64,000 nt of DNA from Tritrichomonas musculus (GCA_039105265.1 JAPFFF010000040.1:992001-1056000); one strand, 5' to 3'; shown: positions 1-10,528, counted from the stretch's first letter. Notes: a model not told the origin generated them from the letters alone. Program-made: numbers and translations.

Positions 1-514
1 GTCAGAAATACTTGTAGTTGCTCTTTTTCTTGTATCTATTTAAAACATAAAACGAATAAGGATCTTTAACTATGTTTTAACTATACTTGAAAATTATCTA
101 TCTATATTACTATTATAATTCTTTGGTATTTTCATGCCTGATAAAGTTATTGGATCAAAATTCGCTTTTGGAGTAGGATTTTTAAACATTAAAATATCTA
201 TTTTCCAAATTGATTAAAAGTGAAACTTTTTCTGAGAAATTGCCTTTCTATTTGGGAAGGTTTGAATAGTAGATCATTATTAAACAACATTATTCACATG
301 CAACACAGTTGTTAAATAATTATGACAAGTAACATTACTTTTATTAAATTATATTCTCATTAAAATTTTCTTAAAAATTTTATTTTTTCAAAATAAAGAT
401 ATCAGGTTAATCGTTTTAAATAATTTAAATAATATAATTATATATAAAAATCTATAAAATATTACATATATAATTGACACTTAATTTTGTTTTACTATGC
501 AATTTTTTGAGATA
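1..514. other. AT-rich spacer, no gene seen
   Basis: No open frame with coding character is visible on either strand. The stretch is simple AT-rich sequence and ends at the left terminus of a mariner-type MITE. Confidence 0.6.
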
Positions 515-1405
515 TAGGGGGGACAAAAAGTGCTTTCCTTTGATATAAAAATATTTCAATAATTAAGATAAACATATAAAACTCTTAATGAATATTCTTT
601 ATTGAGTTCTTCATATAAAAAAATAAATTTGATGTTGATTGTTTAACATGGCACTTTTCAAAGTACGTTTATATTTTTATGATACTTTTAAAATTGGCGA
701 TTTTTGATTTTTTGAAAAGAAGTTTTTAGTTGTTTTTTGCTATGTGAATATAAACAAAACATACAGTAATTAAATAATATATAATAAAATATTATCTTTT
801 TATTTTATTTGAGATGAAAATTAAAAAAATGTATGTTTGAATAAACAGTAAAAAACAGCATAAAAATTAATGTTAGTCAAAAATGATCTCAGACATCAAT
901 TATTCTATTTTTATTTAATATAGCAATACTATAAACAATAAAATAAAGTGTGTCCTCTATTTGGAAAGTGAAATGATTTTTTAATTGTTTAAAAACAAAG
1001 GTGTATTGATTGTAAATTAGTTTTATAAATATAATTATATATTTAATAAATGATTGTTTTTATAAAAAGAATATTCAGCTGAAATAGTATTAATTGTTAA
1101 AAAGATATTTTCAAAACAAAAATTCACTTCACTTTCCTAATAGAGGACATACTTTATAAATATATAAAATATTTTTAAAAATCAGCTTTTTGGTATATTT
1201 ATAGAGTATGTTTTTAAAATGATAGATTAAAAATGGTATAAAAAATATAAACGTACATATAAAAGTGACACATAATTCAATCATGATTAAACAAACATTG
1301 GAAATGTGCGTAACTCAATAAAGATTATAACGGTATGTTTTAATGTGATTATTTTAAAAACATTGATATTTTTAATTGAATGGAAAAGACTTTTTGTCCC
1401 CCCTA
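515..1405. mobile_element. Nonautonomous Tc1/mariner-type element (MITE), ~0.9 kb
   Basis: The two ends are inverted copies of about 24 bp beginning TAGGGGGGACAAAAAGT, at 515-538 and at about 1382-1405, each abutting a TA dinucleotide (513-514 and 1406-1407). TA duplication and short inverted ends are typical of Tc1/mariner elements. No transposase frame lies inside, so it would depend on a transposase elsewhere. Short internal stretches near both ends are also loosely inverted. A second MITE is inserted in it at 946-1154. The family assignment rests only on end structure and TA target. Confidence 0.65.
946..1154. mobile_element. 209-bp MITE nested in the larger MITE
   Basis: The ends read AAGTGTGTCCTCTATTTGG on the left and, as reverse complement, AAGTATGTCCTCTATTAGG on the right, with similarity running on for about 30 bp (GGAAAGTGAARTGA). 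TA lies directly outside both ends (944-945 and 1155-1156), as expected for a Tc1/mariner-type insertion. The interior is AT-rich and non-coding. Its position inside the 515-1405 element shows that it inserted later. Confidence 0.65.
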
Positions 1406-1926
1406 TATTAAAAAAATTAATGTATAATTATCAGTATTCAAAGTTTCCCATTTAGTAAGGCAATTCTACAGAAAAAGTTTCAAGGTAATTTTACGCTATT
1501 GAAAAAAAATTGAATGAGATTGAATGAGTGATACTATTCAATTTTTTTTCAATTCCTATTTAGTATGTCCAACCCTGTATGTCTTATTTCTAAAACGCAA
1601 AATTAAAAATAATGGGCAGGAATTATAAATTTTTATTGTCTTATATTTTACCATAATAAATTCACCTTTTTTAAGAAAATTCAATTGAGCTATATTTTCT
1701 GAACATTCTCAGAAAATTGAGAGCTTAATTGTTTATTTTTTGATAAAAAACTCTTTGAATTTTTTCTATTGAGCTGGACTTTATCTTGATACTATAAATA
1801 GTATTTTTAATCAAACAAACAGTAGTCAAAAATAACAGTTAAAGGCTAATATATAATTTATAAATAAGTCTTATAATTTCTCCACTTTTTTGAAATTTTT
1901 AAATTCCGCTAATGCTTTTTAAATTC

Positions 1927-1959
<33 letters not shown>

Positions 1960-2040
1960 AAAAAATTCACTTTTTCAAGAAAAAAATCTTAATTTTTTCG
2001 TGGTCTAACAAAAGTGCCATCTTGGTCTAAAAAACCGATT
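1406..2040. other. AT-rich spacer with a mariner-like terminal fragment
   Basis: No gene is seen. At about 1556-1581 the minus strand reads ACAGGGTTGGACATACTAA, resembling a mariner inverted terminal repeat, but no partner end was found. A poly(A) run of about 30 bases lies near 1928-1956. Confidence 0.5.
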
Positions 2041-2240
2041 TTTTGATAGATTTTTTTTTGAGGGATTCATTCTTCACCCCAGCCTAATCTGCTCGCCACC
2101 AAGCTCAGGTACGCCTTCGCTTGGGCCTCGCTATCCGGCCAAATACCTACTGAAGAACCTATAGTAAGTACACAGCCTCTTTTTTCACTAACTTCCCACC
2201 TTTATCCATCAAGGCCAAGTACACTGTCACATTTTTAAAT
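2041..2240 (-). pseudogene. GC-rich coding-like relic of unknown origin
   Basis: This roughly 200-bp patch is much more GC-rich than its surroundings. On the minus strand one open stretch ends with GIWPDSEAQAKAYLSLVAS followed by RLGWGEE and a stop near 2065. Its codons (GCG, GCC, CTG, AGC) are unlike those of the neighbouring AT-rich host genes. Upstream coding sense is in another frame, so it is not a functional gene here. I do not recognise the protein. The composition suggests DNA from a different source, but that is inference. Confidence 0.4.
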
Positions 2241-2263
2241 TTCTATTAATTTTTTATACAACA

Positions 2264-2593
2264 CTATACAAATGACTGCACCATCAGATTTAAAGATTCC
2301 ATAATCTTATGGTGCTCATCAAACTTCCTATATCGTGGTGCATCTTTTTCTCTTTCCTGATCATAATCATTATTGTATTTCAAAACAGTTGCACGTCTAA
2401 ACTTAGCATATCTAAAACCACTCAATTTGTTTCTTTCGTCCTTAACCTCAATTATAACATATCCATTAGAATCACATGTCCTGATGTCTTTAAAGGAATC
2501 ATAAACTTGTTGGGTTTCACGAGAAGTATAAATAGGATTTCTTAGAGTAAACTGTTTATATTGGGTCATAATCTTTAAATCTAGAAAGTTCAT
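2264..2593 (-). CDS. Unrecognised short ORF, 109 aa, possibly a gene fragment
   Basis: An ATG-initiated frame of 109 residues, rich in charged residues (EVKDERNKL, YDQEREKDAPRYRKFDEHH), less biased than random AT-rich frames. No domain, signal peptide or membrane segment is seen. It lies between the GC-rich relic and the mariner transposase relic, so it may itself be part of transposon debris rather than a host gene. No initiator-like motif was seen directly upstream. Confidence 0.3.
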   Translation of the reverse strand: MNFLDLKIMTQYKQFTLRNPIYTSRETQQVYDSFKDIRTCDSNGYVIIEVKDERNKLSGFRYAKFRRATVLKYNNDYDQEREKDAPRYRKFDEHHKIMESLNLMVQSFV

Positions 2594-2607
2594 TCATAGA
2601 AGACGCC

Positions 2608-2899
2608 GATCGGTGCTGGGGTGTTGACCAGTGGTTTTTTCAACAGGACAACGCCCCAGCTCACCGATCTCAGGAAACACTTGCAGTACTGAAACAGCTT
2701 GGTGTAAAATTACTTGAAAACTGGCCTCCATATAGCCCAGACTTGAACATAATTGAAGTTGAAAAAAATACTGATAGAGGTTTGGAATGATTTATCCTGG
2801 CCAACGATAAATGGTCTTGCATCTGGTATGGAAAAGCGACTTCAAATTGTAAACAGTAATCCAAGAAAATCAATTTGGAAATTACGAAAAGGAATTTAA
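2608..2899 (+). pseudogene. Mariner/Tc1 transposase, 3' relic
   Basis: The frame around 2608-2790 encodes FFQQDNAPAHRSQETL and then LLENWPPYSPDLNIIE. These are the second catalytic Asp block (QDNAPAH) and the YSPDLNIIE block of IS630/Tc1/mariner DDE transposases. The frame stops at 2788-2790 and coding sense continues in the +2 frame from about 2780 (VWNDLSWPTINGLASGMEKRL...) to a stop at 2897-2899, so a one-step frameshift separates the catalytic core from the C-terminus. The N-terminal helix-turn-helix and first Asp are missing upstream. It is a dead remnant of a plain DNA transposon. Confidence 0.85.
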
Positions 2900-5121
2900 T
2901 TTGCAAAGATTTGAATAAACAAAAATTTTATAAATTAACTTTTTGAGGCGGAACACGTCCGTTAGAAAAATCTTATCAATTTTTGGCCTCTTATAGTATT
3001 TAAAAAGTCAAAAAAAAACTTTTTCAATTTTTTTTTTCTAACGTACCTGTCTTGAACTATAAAATAATTTTTTTTATCTACAACCGCTATTTCATTATCA
3101 AAAATCTTAAAAAACAATCAAATTGACTGCTTTTATTTTTCTATATTTTTGTTAATTTTCATTCAATTATTTCTTAAAAACTCTTTGAAATATTTCTATG
3201 ATACATTCAATTATTTTCTTAAAGGCCTTTTCAATTTATTTTTTTCAATGGTTGAAAAAGTATTCAATTTTGTATTATTTTGATTCATTTTTTGGAAAAA
3301 TAGGCGATAGTTCAAAGCTGGCTTAGAGATATTTTGTAGATCAGATATCATACTTCGTTATATTAACAGGAGCTGACAAACAAAAAAATCAATTTTTAAA
3401 AAAGTTGAAATAAATTAGATTTGAAATCATCGGTTGAAAAAATTAATTTCGTCAAATTTCAGATTACAAATAAATGCATATCATCGATAACATTAATGTG
3501 TCATTTTTGGTTTTTCTCATTTTCTCTTTGTTCTGTTGCAAAATAAGAATAAATATTGAATAAAAATACGTTAAAAAATCTGCCATCGGCCTCCTGTGAA
3601 ATTCATTCTTAGTGAATTTGAAAAGTTTATAATTCATATTTGAGAGGTTTTTTAAAAAATGAGAATAGTAAAGTAAAAATATTATTGCTTTTTTTCCCTG
3701 ATATTAATGAGTTTATTAAAGTAAAAATAAAGTATCCAATAAAATATTATTTGGATATTTCAACACAAATCTTTGAATAAAATACTTAAAAAAAAAGCAG
3801 TTTTATGCCCACAAAAAGTGACAGCTTTTTACAAAAAGTCGAAAAAAAACCTCAGTTCACTGGATACAAAAGCCTAGGATAAATCACTCTTTCAAGTTTT
3901 ATCGTTGTAATTTTAAAATTTTATATTTTCTTTTACATGTCTCAAAAGTTTTATTATTGAAAAAAAAACGATTCTCTCAAAATTTTTATGCTAAAAATTT
4001 CTTTTAAAGATTTGAATTTTTTAAAATTAGAATTTCTATATTAAAATTCATTAAAAAAGAATTAAAAAAGCATAAATTACCTAATAATGAGTTATTTCGA
4101 TTATATTTATATTTTAAACTCATAAAAATAATATATTTCAAAGCTTTTACGAATGTTTTATATATCAGTTTGGACAAAAAGAAAAAACAAAATCATTGAA
4201 TCTATTGAAAAAGTATAAGCCAATCTTTTTCTAAACTCAATTTCAGAGTTATTGAATAATTGTTGTAAAATTTATTTTATAAAGTTTTGTTTAGAGATAT
4301 TTTATTATTCACTTTTGCCCAGAAAAAGTCGAACTTTTCCAAGGGAAAAGTGAATTTTGAACATCCCTAGTTTTGTTTCATTCATTTTTTTCAATAAAAA
4401 CAGAAAAACAATAAAAAAAATAATAATAAAAAATTAGAATTCTTTGACAGTTTTAGTGTTAATTTTCATGATAATATTTGATGCTTCTTTTTGAAAGATG
4501 TTATCAAAAAATAAATAAAATTTTTAAAAACCAAGAAAATGTTTAATTATCATATATTTATTTTTGTTAAATAAAAAAGCATGGCTCGTTAATAAAATCT
4601 TAGCGATCAAATTGTCTGAAATTTTTGATAAAGCTTAAAACAATTTTGATAGAATGATTTTGAATTAAGCAATTTTCAATACCTGCGTATAAAATAAAAT
4701 TTTAAATAGTGAATAAACGAATTTATCAAGAAAACATTGAATTATTATTAATATATCTTTGTTTTATATTAATTATTTTCATTATATTCATATCCTATAA
4801 TTTATTTATAAATAATTTATATATGATATATAAATAGAGATTTAAAAAAAAATTTATTTCACGATATAATAATGTTTGATGCATAAATTTACATATTTAA
4901 ATTAATCCCACAAAATGCATTCAAACTCTATTTAAAAGGACTTTGTTTTTAGATTAATTATTTAGTATTCATATCATAAGAAATAAATTTAATATAAAAA
5001 ACAAAATAGACAAAAAATATTTAAAAATATTTTAAAATGATCAAGTTTTATCAATATTTCTTAATATTGAATATTGAATGTATTGATAAGCTTTTCAAAT
5101 TCATATCACTTAATTTTTTTT
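2900..5121. other. 2.2-kb AT-rich intergenic spacer
   Basis: No gene is supported. The sequence is simple and T/A-rich. A short inverted pair GTTAGAAAAA (near 2963) and TTTTTCTAAC (near 3035) is present just after the mariner relic and could belong to its terminus. Nothing else stands out. Confidence 0.55.
5106..5114 (+). promoter_or_regulatory. Candidate initiator (Inr) for the Myb gene
   Basis: TCACTTAAT lies 16 nt before the ATG at 5122. It matches the trichomonad Inr pattern TCA-Py/A-T-rich, which places transcription start within about 20 nt of the start codon. This supports 5122 rather than a longer upstream frame that lacks an ATG. Confidence 0.5.
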
Positions 5122-5970
5122 ATGTCGTTTTCAAATCATGTACCTCAAGTTCCGGCTGATTCGTCAGCTGTTGAAATCACCCGATTAGGACAACAATTTT
5201 GCTCAGAGATAGGACCTCGAATCTCTAATTTCTCTGAGCAAAAAGCTGATTTTCGTTCTAAAGATATAATTACACGAAATGACGAAAATTTGCCACAGAA
5301 TAGCATTGGAAATAGTGCTATTCGAAAGAAAAGCCATGAAAAGCTTAGACACTGTGCTTTTTCTCCTGAAGAAGATGCTAATCTACGTAAATTAATTTCG
5401 CAGCATGGAGAAAATGATTGGATGACAGTATCATTTTCAATGGCACGCAGGTCAGCCAGGCAATGTCGTGAACGTTGGTTGGTTCTTAAGAAACGTGAAG
5501 AGTCAAAAAGACCTTGGTCACACGAAGAAGATAACTTACTTGTCCAAAAATGCATCGAACTGGGTCCTAAATGGGCAAAAATTGAAAAATTCTTTATAGG
5601 AAGAGATGTCATTTCAATAAAATCCAGATGGAAGCTTTTAACAAGTAATGCTGAAATTGATTCTCTTATGATGTCAGAACAAAATCATCCCAAAACTGAT
5701 GAAAAACATCTCTTTGTCCTATCTCGCCAAATTGAGCCTAATCAAGAACTCAAAAAATCTGAAAATAATTATAATTCCCAACAATCAACAAATAATTTTG
5801 TTAACCCAGGTAATAATCAAATAGTAAATTCATCATATGAAAATTATAGTGGGCCAGATGGTTTTGATTATGCTTTCTGGGACTTTTTAAATTTTAACAA
5901 TGATGATAATTCCGATGATCTTTTCGGTTTTGCATCCAAAGATGATTCTGTTTTAAATAATTTTTGGTAG
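5122..5970 (+). CDS. R2R3-type Myb DNA-binding protein
   Basis: A 282-residue protein from the ATG at 5122; the open frame extends further upstream but has no earlier ATG, and an Inr-like TCACTT precedes 5122. Two Myb/SANT repeats are visible: residues ~80-123 (FSPEEDANLRKLISQHGENDW...ARQCRERW) and ~130-172 (RPWSHEEDNLLVQKCIELGPKWAKI...IKSRW), each with the spaced Trp/hydrophobic core of R2R3 Myb proteins. The C-terminal third is Asn-rich and acidic and may be an activation or interaction segment. Trichomonads have greatly expanded R2R3 Myb families that act as sequence-specific transcription regulators in the nucleus. The target genes cannot be told from the sequence. Confidence 0.85.
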   Translation: MSFSNHVPQVPADSSAVEITRLGQQFCSEIGPRISNFSEQKADFRSKDIITRNDENLPQNSIGNSAIRKKSHEKLRHCAFSPEEDANLRKLISQHGENDWMTVSFSMARRSARQCRERWLVLKKREESKRPWSHEEDNLLVQKCIELGPKWAKIEKFFIGRDVISIKSRWKLLTSNAEIDSLMMSEQNHPKTDEKHLFVLSRQIEPNQELKKSENNYNSQQSTNNFVNPGNNQIVNSSYENYSGPDGFDYAFWDFLNFNNDDNSDDLFGFASKDDSVLNNFW

Positions 5971-6195
5971 AAAGGATCTTTTTTAATCCATATATACCAT
6001 AAATACCATGAAATATTTACTAATTAAAAATACTACGCTATATGTTTTTTATTAATTTAATTATTTTCCTTTTTCGTTTTTTTATAATATGAATGAGGAA
6101 AATATACCTCCCTTTTGGATTTGAAATAATTGAATTCAAGAATTCACTTTTTTCTGTTAAAAGCTAAAAAGGATTTCATTCTTTATTCTTATATT

Positions 6196-6849
6196 ATGTC
6201 AAAGCAGGTAACTATCAGCAAATTTAATGTGAAAAAAGATCCTCAAAACAAGATTCATTATACAAATATGTATTCAAAATACAAATGGGACATAAATATT
6301 ATATCCAATTACATAGCATCAAAAAAATTTTCGCCGCTTCACCAACATTCTTTTGATAAAACACCAACCAATGATATAATGTGCAATATCTGCTATAATT
6401 ATTTTCCGACTATAAATCAAACCAACTGCTGTTTTCATCATATTTGTACAGAATGTATTGCAGCTACTGTTGATCCAGCTAAAATGATTTGTCCATTTTG
6501 TAGAAAACCTAATCTTACAGTTACCCCAAACCAAAAAAAAGAAAACTTAAAATCAAATGATGTTGATGATAAGGAATATTCACAATATCAGGAAAAAGTC
6601 AAAGAGCAATTCGACTTTGAGACAGCAAAAGGATGTAGTGATGAAGCAATTGCGATTGCACTACAGTACAAGCTTGACGTTAAAATGGTTAACGAATTGT
6701 TATTGGCTGGCCTCTCTCAAGATGAAATTGTTTCAAATCTAAATAAGAATTCGCATCCGCCTCAGCAACCTGCACAACCTCAGCAAAATCAAAACCAAAA
6801 ACAAGTTTCATCGGCAAATAATCTCCAACCAAATTCAACACAGCCATAA
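6196..6849 (+). CDS. SIP5/DA2-like RING-type zinc finger protein with UBA-like segment
   Basis: A 217-residue protein from the ATG at 6196; a TCATTCTTT Inr-like motif lies 19 nt upstream and the longer frame lacks an ATG. The centre has a RING-like Cys/His cluster: CNIC at 63-66, CCFHHICTEC at 78-87 and CPFC at 99-102. The spacing and the sequence YFPTINQTNCC resemble the zinc finger of yeast Sip5 and plant DA2 E3 ligases. Residues ~145-185 (SDEAIAIALQYKLDVKMVNELL...) look like a UBA-type three-helix segment, and the tail is Gln/Asn/Pro-rich. A ubiquitin-ligase or ubiquitin-binding role is inferred from family resemblance; substrates are unknown. Confidence 0.7.
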   Translation: MSKQVTISKFNVKKDPQNKIHYTNMYSKYKWDINIISNYIASKKFSPLHQHSFDKTPTNDIMCNICYNYFPTINQTNCCFHHICTECIAATVDPAKMICPFCRKPNLTVTPNQKKENLKSNDVDDKEYSQYQEKVKEQFDFETAKGCSDEAIAIALQYKLDVKMVNELLLAGLSQDEIVSNLNKNSHPPQQPAQPQQNQNQKQVSSANNLQPNSTQP

Positions 6850-7314
6850 TATGGCATCTAATTGAAATTTTAATTGTTACAAAATAAAATGTTAATTAAA
6901 TATATTTTTAGAAAAAATTTCCGTTAAATCTTATTATTCATTATAATTGTAAGTTGCAAAATATCCATTTTGTTAAAGCTTTTTTCTTCAAAAATGTTTT
7001 CTAATAAAAGCTTATTTCAGATTGGGAACCAGAATATCATCGATAGTAGATACATAATACTTTTGTAATAAGATAACAAAAAAAAAGAAAGATATTATGT
7101 TCAAGCACAACTAAATTTTGATTTTCGATTTAACTTTTTTTATAAGATTATAAATTATTCGCACTCTACTTTTGAATTTTGTAAATATTATTTATTATTC
7201 AAAACGAAAAATTATTCCTAGTACATGAAATTTCTAAAATATCTTTTAGTTATCAACTGAAGATAAAAATAAAAAACAATTTATAAAACAATTTGTATAA
7301 CAAATATAATAAAA
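6850..7314. other. Convergent 3' spacer
   Basis: AT-rich sequence between two genes that converge here (RING protein on plus, calpain on minus). It should hold both 3' ends. No gene or repeat was seen. Confidence 0.6.
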
Positions 7315-9303
7315 TCAAAGTAAGAAGCAGCATTTTGAACGTGGAATTTGGAAATCTCGATTTACAACGCAGGAATGGGTAGGCTTAAAATTTTCAGGCT
7401 GTTTAATTGGATCTATTTCTGGAAAATCAGCCTCTTCTTTGTTAGGCGAGCATTCAATATCAGGAAGTTCACTAAATTCAAAATCATCGTCAGAATATGC
7501 GATAAATTTGAATTTGGAGATATCATCAGACTTTTCTCTATAAATGCAAAGTGAATAGTTTTTTTCTATTAGATCAACATCGAAAGAAACCTCTTCGTAA
7601 TCCGAAGTAGCGTTTAAAAAGTAGTGTTGGGCTCTAGTTGATTTGTAAGCCATGCTAATTTTCTCGTTTGTGTATCCAAACATAATGTCATGTCTTCCTT
7701 GTGATAATGATTTGAATATTCTCACGAAAAGTGTGGTCGGCCTTGTAAACCTGAAAGACCATTGGCGGCATGTTGTAATTGCTTTATTTCCATACGGATT
7801 CCAACCGTCTTCATCGCCTGGTAAAAAAATTCCAGAAGCAGATACTGAATGCATATTAGCGAAATCGTTTTCAATCTTTTTGAGTGTAAAATCTGAATTT
7901 GCCTCTACTGTTATTCTGTAAAAAGAAGGTTTTGATGGCTTATCAGGACAACCATTGCTTCTATCGAGGAAAACCGTCCAAGGGTACTCTATATCGGTTA
8001 TTTCATATTGTACGCCGTTTATTTGACTATCATTTCCTTCTCTTAAATTTTCTGTATTATCTATAATAGTTTGTACTTTTTTGCCTTTGTTGTAAACAAT
8101 GTTTATTCCATGAAACACATGTGGGCCAGTTATTTCTGCATGTATACGTATAAGGCCTGTTTTGGTAAAACGAAGACTCCATTGAGGAAGGCACCCAGCG
8201 TTTTTGCAGCCACTACAGGCTGATCTATTGTCTAAATAGCCATCGATAACTCCACAAAAAGATTTTGATATGTAATCCTTTTGAGGGGGAACTGAATATG
8301 AAATATCTGTGAAATATTTATAAAAATCATCAAATTGCATCCAAAAAGATCCTTCATCATTCCCATTCGAATAATCGAGTTGTTGTTTTAGTTTAGGTGT
8401 CCATTTGTTTGATGATCTCGAGTAATCTCCTTTCCATTCAAATTTACACCATGGATTTCTAAGTTTTACAAACATGATTTGGCAAGCTTCTTTCACATCA
8501 AGAATTTGATAAGAGTGTGATGCAACTAATCCAATTTTTTTCTCTAATGCTTCAAATGATGAAAATTCTGAGCATAAACGGTCGAATTCAATGGAGCATG
8601 AAAGCATTGCATTTTTATTATTTAATTCCATTAAATCATAAAATATTTTTTCTTTTTCGCCGTTTTCTGTTATGTCTTTTATAGTAGTACCAAACCACCC
8701 CAAAAGATTATGAATCGCTATGTGAGCTTGTCCATATTCAATTGCTTTAAAACCGCCGCATGCTTTGGCATACGCCTTTTCAATTAACGCAAACCAAGCA
8801 GGACTGCATCCATCAACCCTAGAATATGCAAATAATGGTTGTGGATTTTTATTCTTACTTTTTGAAATATCAGCTTTAAATGGAAGTCTGGTATCAATTA
8901 TAATCGGAAGATTTTCCCCCATAATTTTAAAATATACTAAAGCAATTCCATGTTCTAAATTGCTTTTTGGGTGAAATATACTTTTTACCAGATTAGGATA
9001 ATGAGAAATATAAATTAATGCAGTAATTAAATAGCAATCATTTAAATTTCCTTGTCCAATATGATTTGGTGATACATTATCAAATAAATTCTTGTTTGAA
9101 TATACATCTTCGACATACTTCCATTCTGTGCCTTGGAGTAATTCGTTATCAGCATCTGTAGGCAAAGTTGAGGGATAAAAATCTGAATCACAAAATTTAG
9201 CTTTCCCTTTTTCGCATTTTGCTAAAATATTTTCAAATTCATTTTCTATTCCCATTGAATTTTGAAGTTTATTAAAAAGCGTCATGCTTCGCGAATATTC
9301 CAT
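7315..9303 (-). CDS. Calpain-like cysteine peptidase (family C2) with CaaX-type C-terminus
   Basis: A 662-residue protein with a calpain catalytic core and an intact-looking triad: Cys90 in GQGNLNDCYLITA, His263 in ASHSYQILDV and Asn283 in LRNPWCKFEW. The protease domain spans roughly 30-340. Two beta-rich domain-III-like segments follow (about 350-480 and 490-610). No EF-hands are seen, as is usual for trichomonad and other protist calpains. The last residues are SKCCFLL, so the final four (CFLL) form a CaaX box with Leu, predicting geranylgeranylation, and the adjacent Cys could be palmitoylated. Calcium-regulated limited proteolysis at a membrane is the likely role. TCATAAAC lies a few nt upstream of the ATG. 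Confidence 0.9.
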   Translation of the reverse strand: MEYSRSMTLFNKLQNSMGIENEFENILAKCEKGKAKFCDSDFYPSTLPTDADNELLQGTEWKYVEDVYSNKNLFDNVSPNHIGQGNLNDCYLITALIYISHYPNLVKSIFHPKSNLEHGIALVYFKIMGENLPIIIDTRLPFKADISKSKNKNPQPLFAYSRVDGCSPAWFALIEKAYAKACGGFKAIEYGQAHIAIHNLLGWFGTTIKDITENGEKEKIFYDLMELNNKNAMLSCSIEFDRLCSEFSSFEALEKKIGLVASHSYQILDVKEACQIMFVKLRNPWCKFEWKGDYSRSSNKWTPKLKQQLDYSNGNDEGSFWMQFDDFYKYFTDISYSVPPQKDYISKSFCGVIDGYLDNRSACSGCKNAGCLPQWSLRFTKTGLIRIHAEITGPHVFHGINIVYNKGKKVQTIIDNTENLREGNDSQINGVQYEITDIEYPWTVFLDRSNGCPDKPSKPSFYRITVEANSDFTLKKIENDFANMHSVSASGIFLPGDEDGWNPYGNKAITTCRQWSFRFTRPTTLFVRIFKSLSQGRHDIMFGYTNEKISMAYKSTRAQHYFLNATSDYEEVSFDVDLIEKNYSLCIYREKSDDISKFKFIAYSDDDFEFSELPDIECSPNKEEADFPEIDPIKQPENFKPTHSCVVNRDFQIPRSKCCFLL

Positions 9304-9308
9304 ATAAA

Positions 9309-9316
9309 GTTTATGA
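9309..9316 (-). promoter_or_regulatory. Candidate Inr for the calpain gene
   Basis: On the minus strand TCATAAAC occurs 6-13 nt before the start codon, the position and form expected of a trichomonad initiator. Confidence 0.4.
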
Positions 9317-9500
9317 AATAAAATATCAAAACGTGCAAAAAACAGCCAGATATGCTTTCAAAAATTGAGAGTTTCAAAAATTGATATTGATGTATCCTTT
9401 GTCTTCATATTTGATGGCATTCCATAAAAATATAATAATATGATTGTTAAAAAAGCATGTTCAGTTAAGGTAGTATATTTTTAAAATATTATTTTATCAT

Positions 9501-9519
9501 TTCATACAAATTGTATGAA
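9501..9519. repeat. Perfect 19-bp palindrome
   Basis: TTCATACAAATTGTATGAA has nine-base arms around a single central A. It lies just outside the left end of a possible nonautonomous element and in the shared upstream region of two divergent genes, so it could be an operator-like site or part of a target. Function is unknown. Confidence 0.5.
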
Positions 9520-9864
9520 AGTATGGTAAGAGGTGCGGACGCTGACTTCACTTAAATTTTGATTTATTAAAATATTTATATCTTCTGAAATATAAGAATA
9601 AATATATAATTTACTTATTATATATTATTTTATAACATTTATATATTTATATAAATCTATCATTATATCAAAATACTAGATATTTATGTCTAAAAATCCA
9701 ATTTAAATCATCCGTTGAAAAATTGCTATCTCGACATATGCGCAACATATGAAAACAAAATGTATATTATATAAAATTATATTATATAACTATATTTATT
9801 ATAAACTTTAATTTTATCAAAATTATATATATTATGAGAAAAGTGCATTTTAATTGTTTTTTTA

Positions 9865-9953
9865 TATTTTTTATTTAGATAGATACATCATAGAACTAAA
9901 TTTTTTATTACCAAAATTAATTAGAAATATATTTTTTATTTAGATAGATACTT
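9865..9953. repeat. Duplicated ~28-bp segment
   Basis: TATTTTTTATTTAGATAGATAC occurs twice, near 9868 and near 9929, forming a two-copy tandem repeat of about 62 bp period in otherwise unremarkable AT-rich DNA. Confidence 0.5.
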
Positions 9954-10277
9954 GCTAAATTAAAAATATTTCTAATTTAAGCTTGTAAATTTGGTGAAAT
10001 AAACGTTTTTTGGGTTTTAAAAATCACCAAATGTAACCATATTATTGTCAAATAAGTTTTATTAATATTTATTATTGTCATAAACCATTGAATTATTTGA
10101 AAGAGGAATTAAATGAGTTTTATCAAAAGTCATATTAATAATCGATAAGATTTTCTCAGTAAAAAAATGTTATTTTTTGAATATTACAAAATAATTGTAT
10201 GATTTGTATAATATATCATATAAAATAATAATAAAAAGCTCTTTTATATTGACGATGAAAAGCCAAATAACCGATTT

Positions 10278-10309
10278 CACCAAAAGCCCAGGTCTTGGGC
10301 TTTTGGCGA
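10278..10309. repeat. Strong hairpin CCAAAAGCCCA / TGGGCTTTTGG
   Basis: An 11-bp perfect inverted repeat with a loop of about five bases (GGTCT). Related AGACCAGGTCT and CCAAAAGACC motifs recur at about 10778-10813. These may be internal features of the 9.5-11.4 kb element. No RNA gene could be recognised. Confidence 0.55.
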
Positions 10310-10528
10310 CAGCATTCAATTTTGAATAGTTTACATATATTTTGGAGATCACCAAAACGGTTTTTTTGGCGATGGTGATTTGTAAAGCTTTCAAAATATC
10401 ATATATAAAATAAAAAAAAAAAAAATAAGATATAAAATTATAATAAAATCAATAAAAGCATTTTTTCAATTGAAAATTATTTTTTTTTCATTTATATTTT
10501 AAATATATACCGATATAAAATGTATTTA

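Noticed and set aside
2670-2906. 78-residue minus-strand frame
   Set aside because: Antisense to the mariner transposase relic, whose plus-strand motifs are unambiguous.
5145-5612. 155-residue frame antisense to the Myb gene
   Set aside because: It mirrors the Myb coding sequence; the plus-strand frame has clear domains and an Inr, so this is a shadow.
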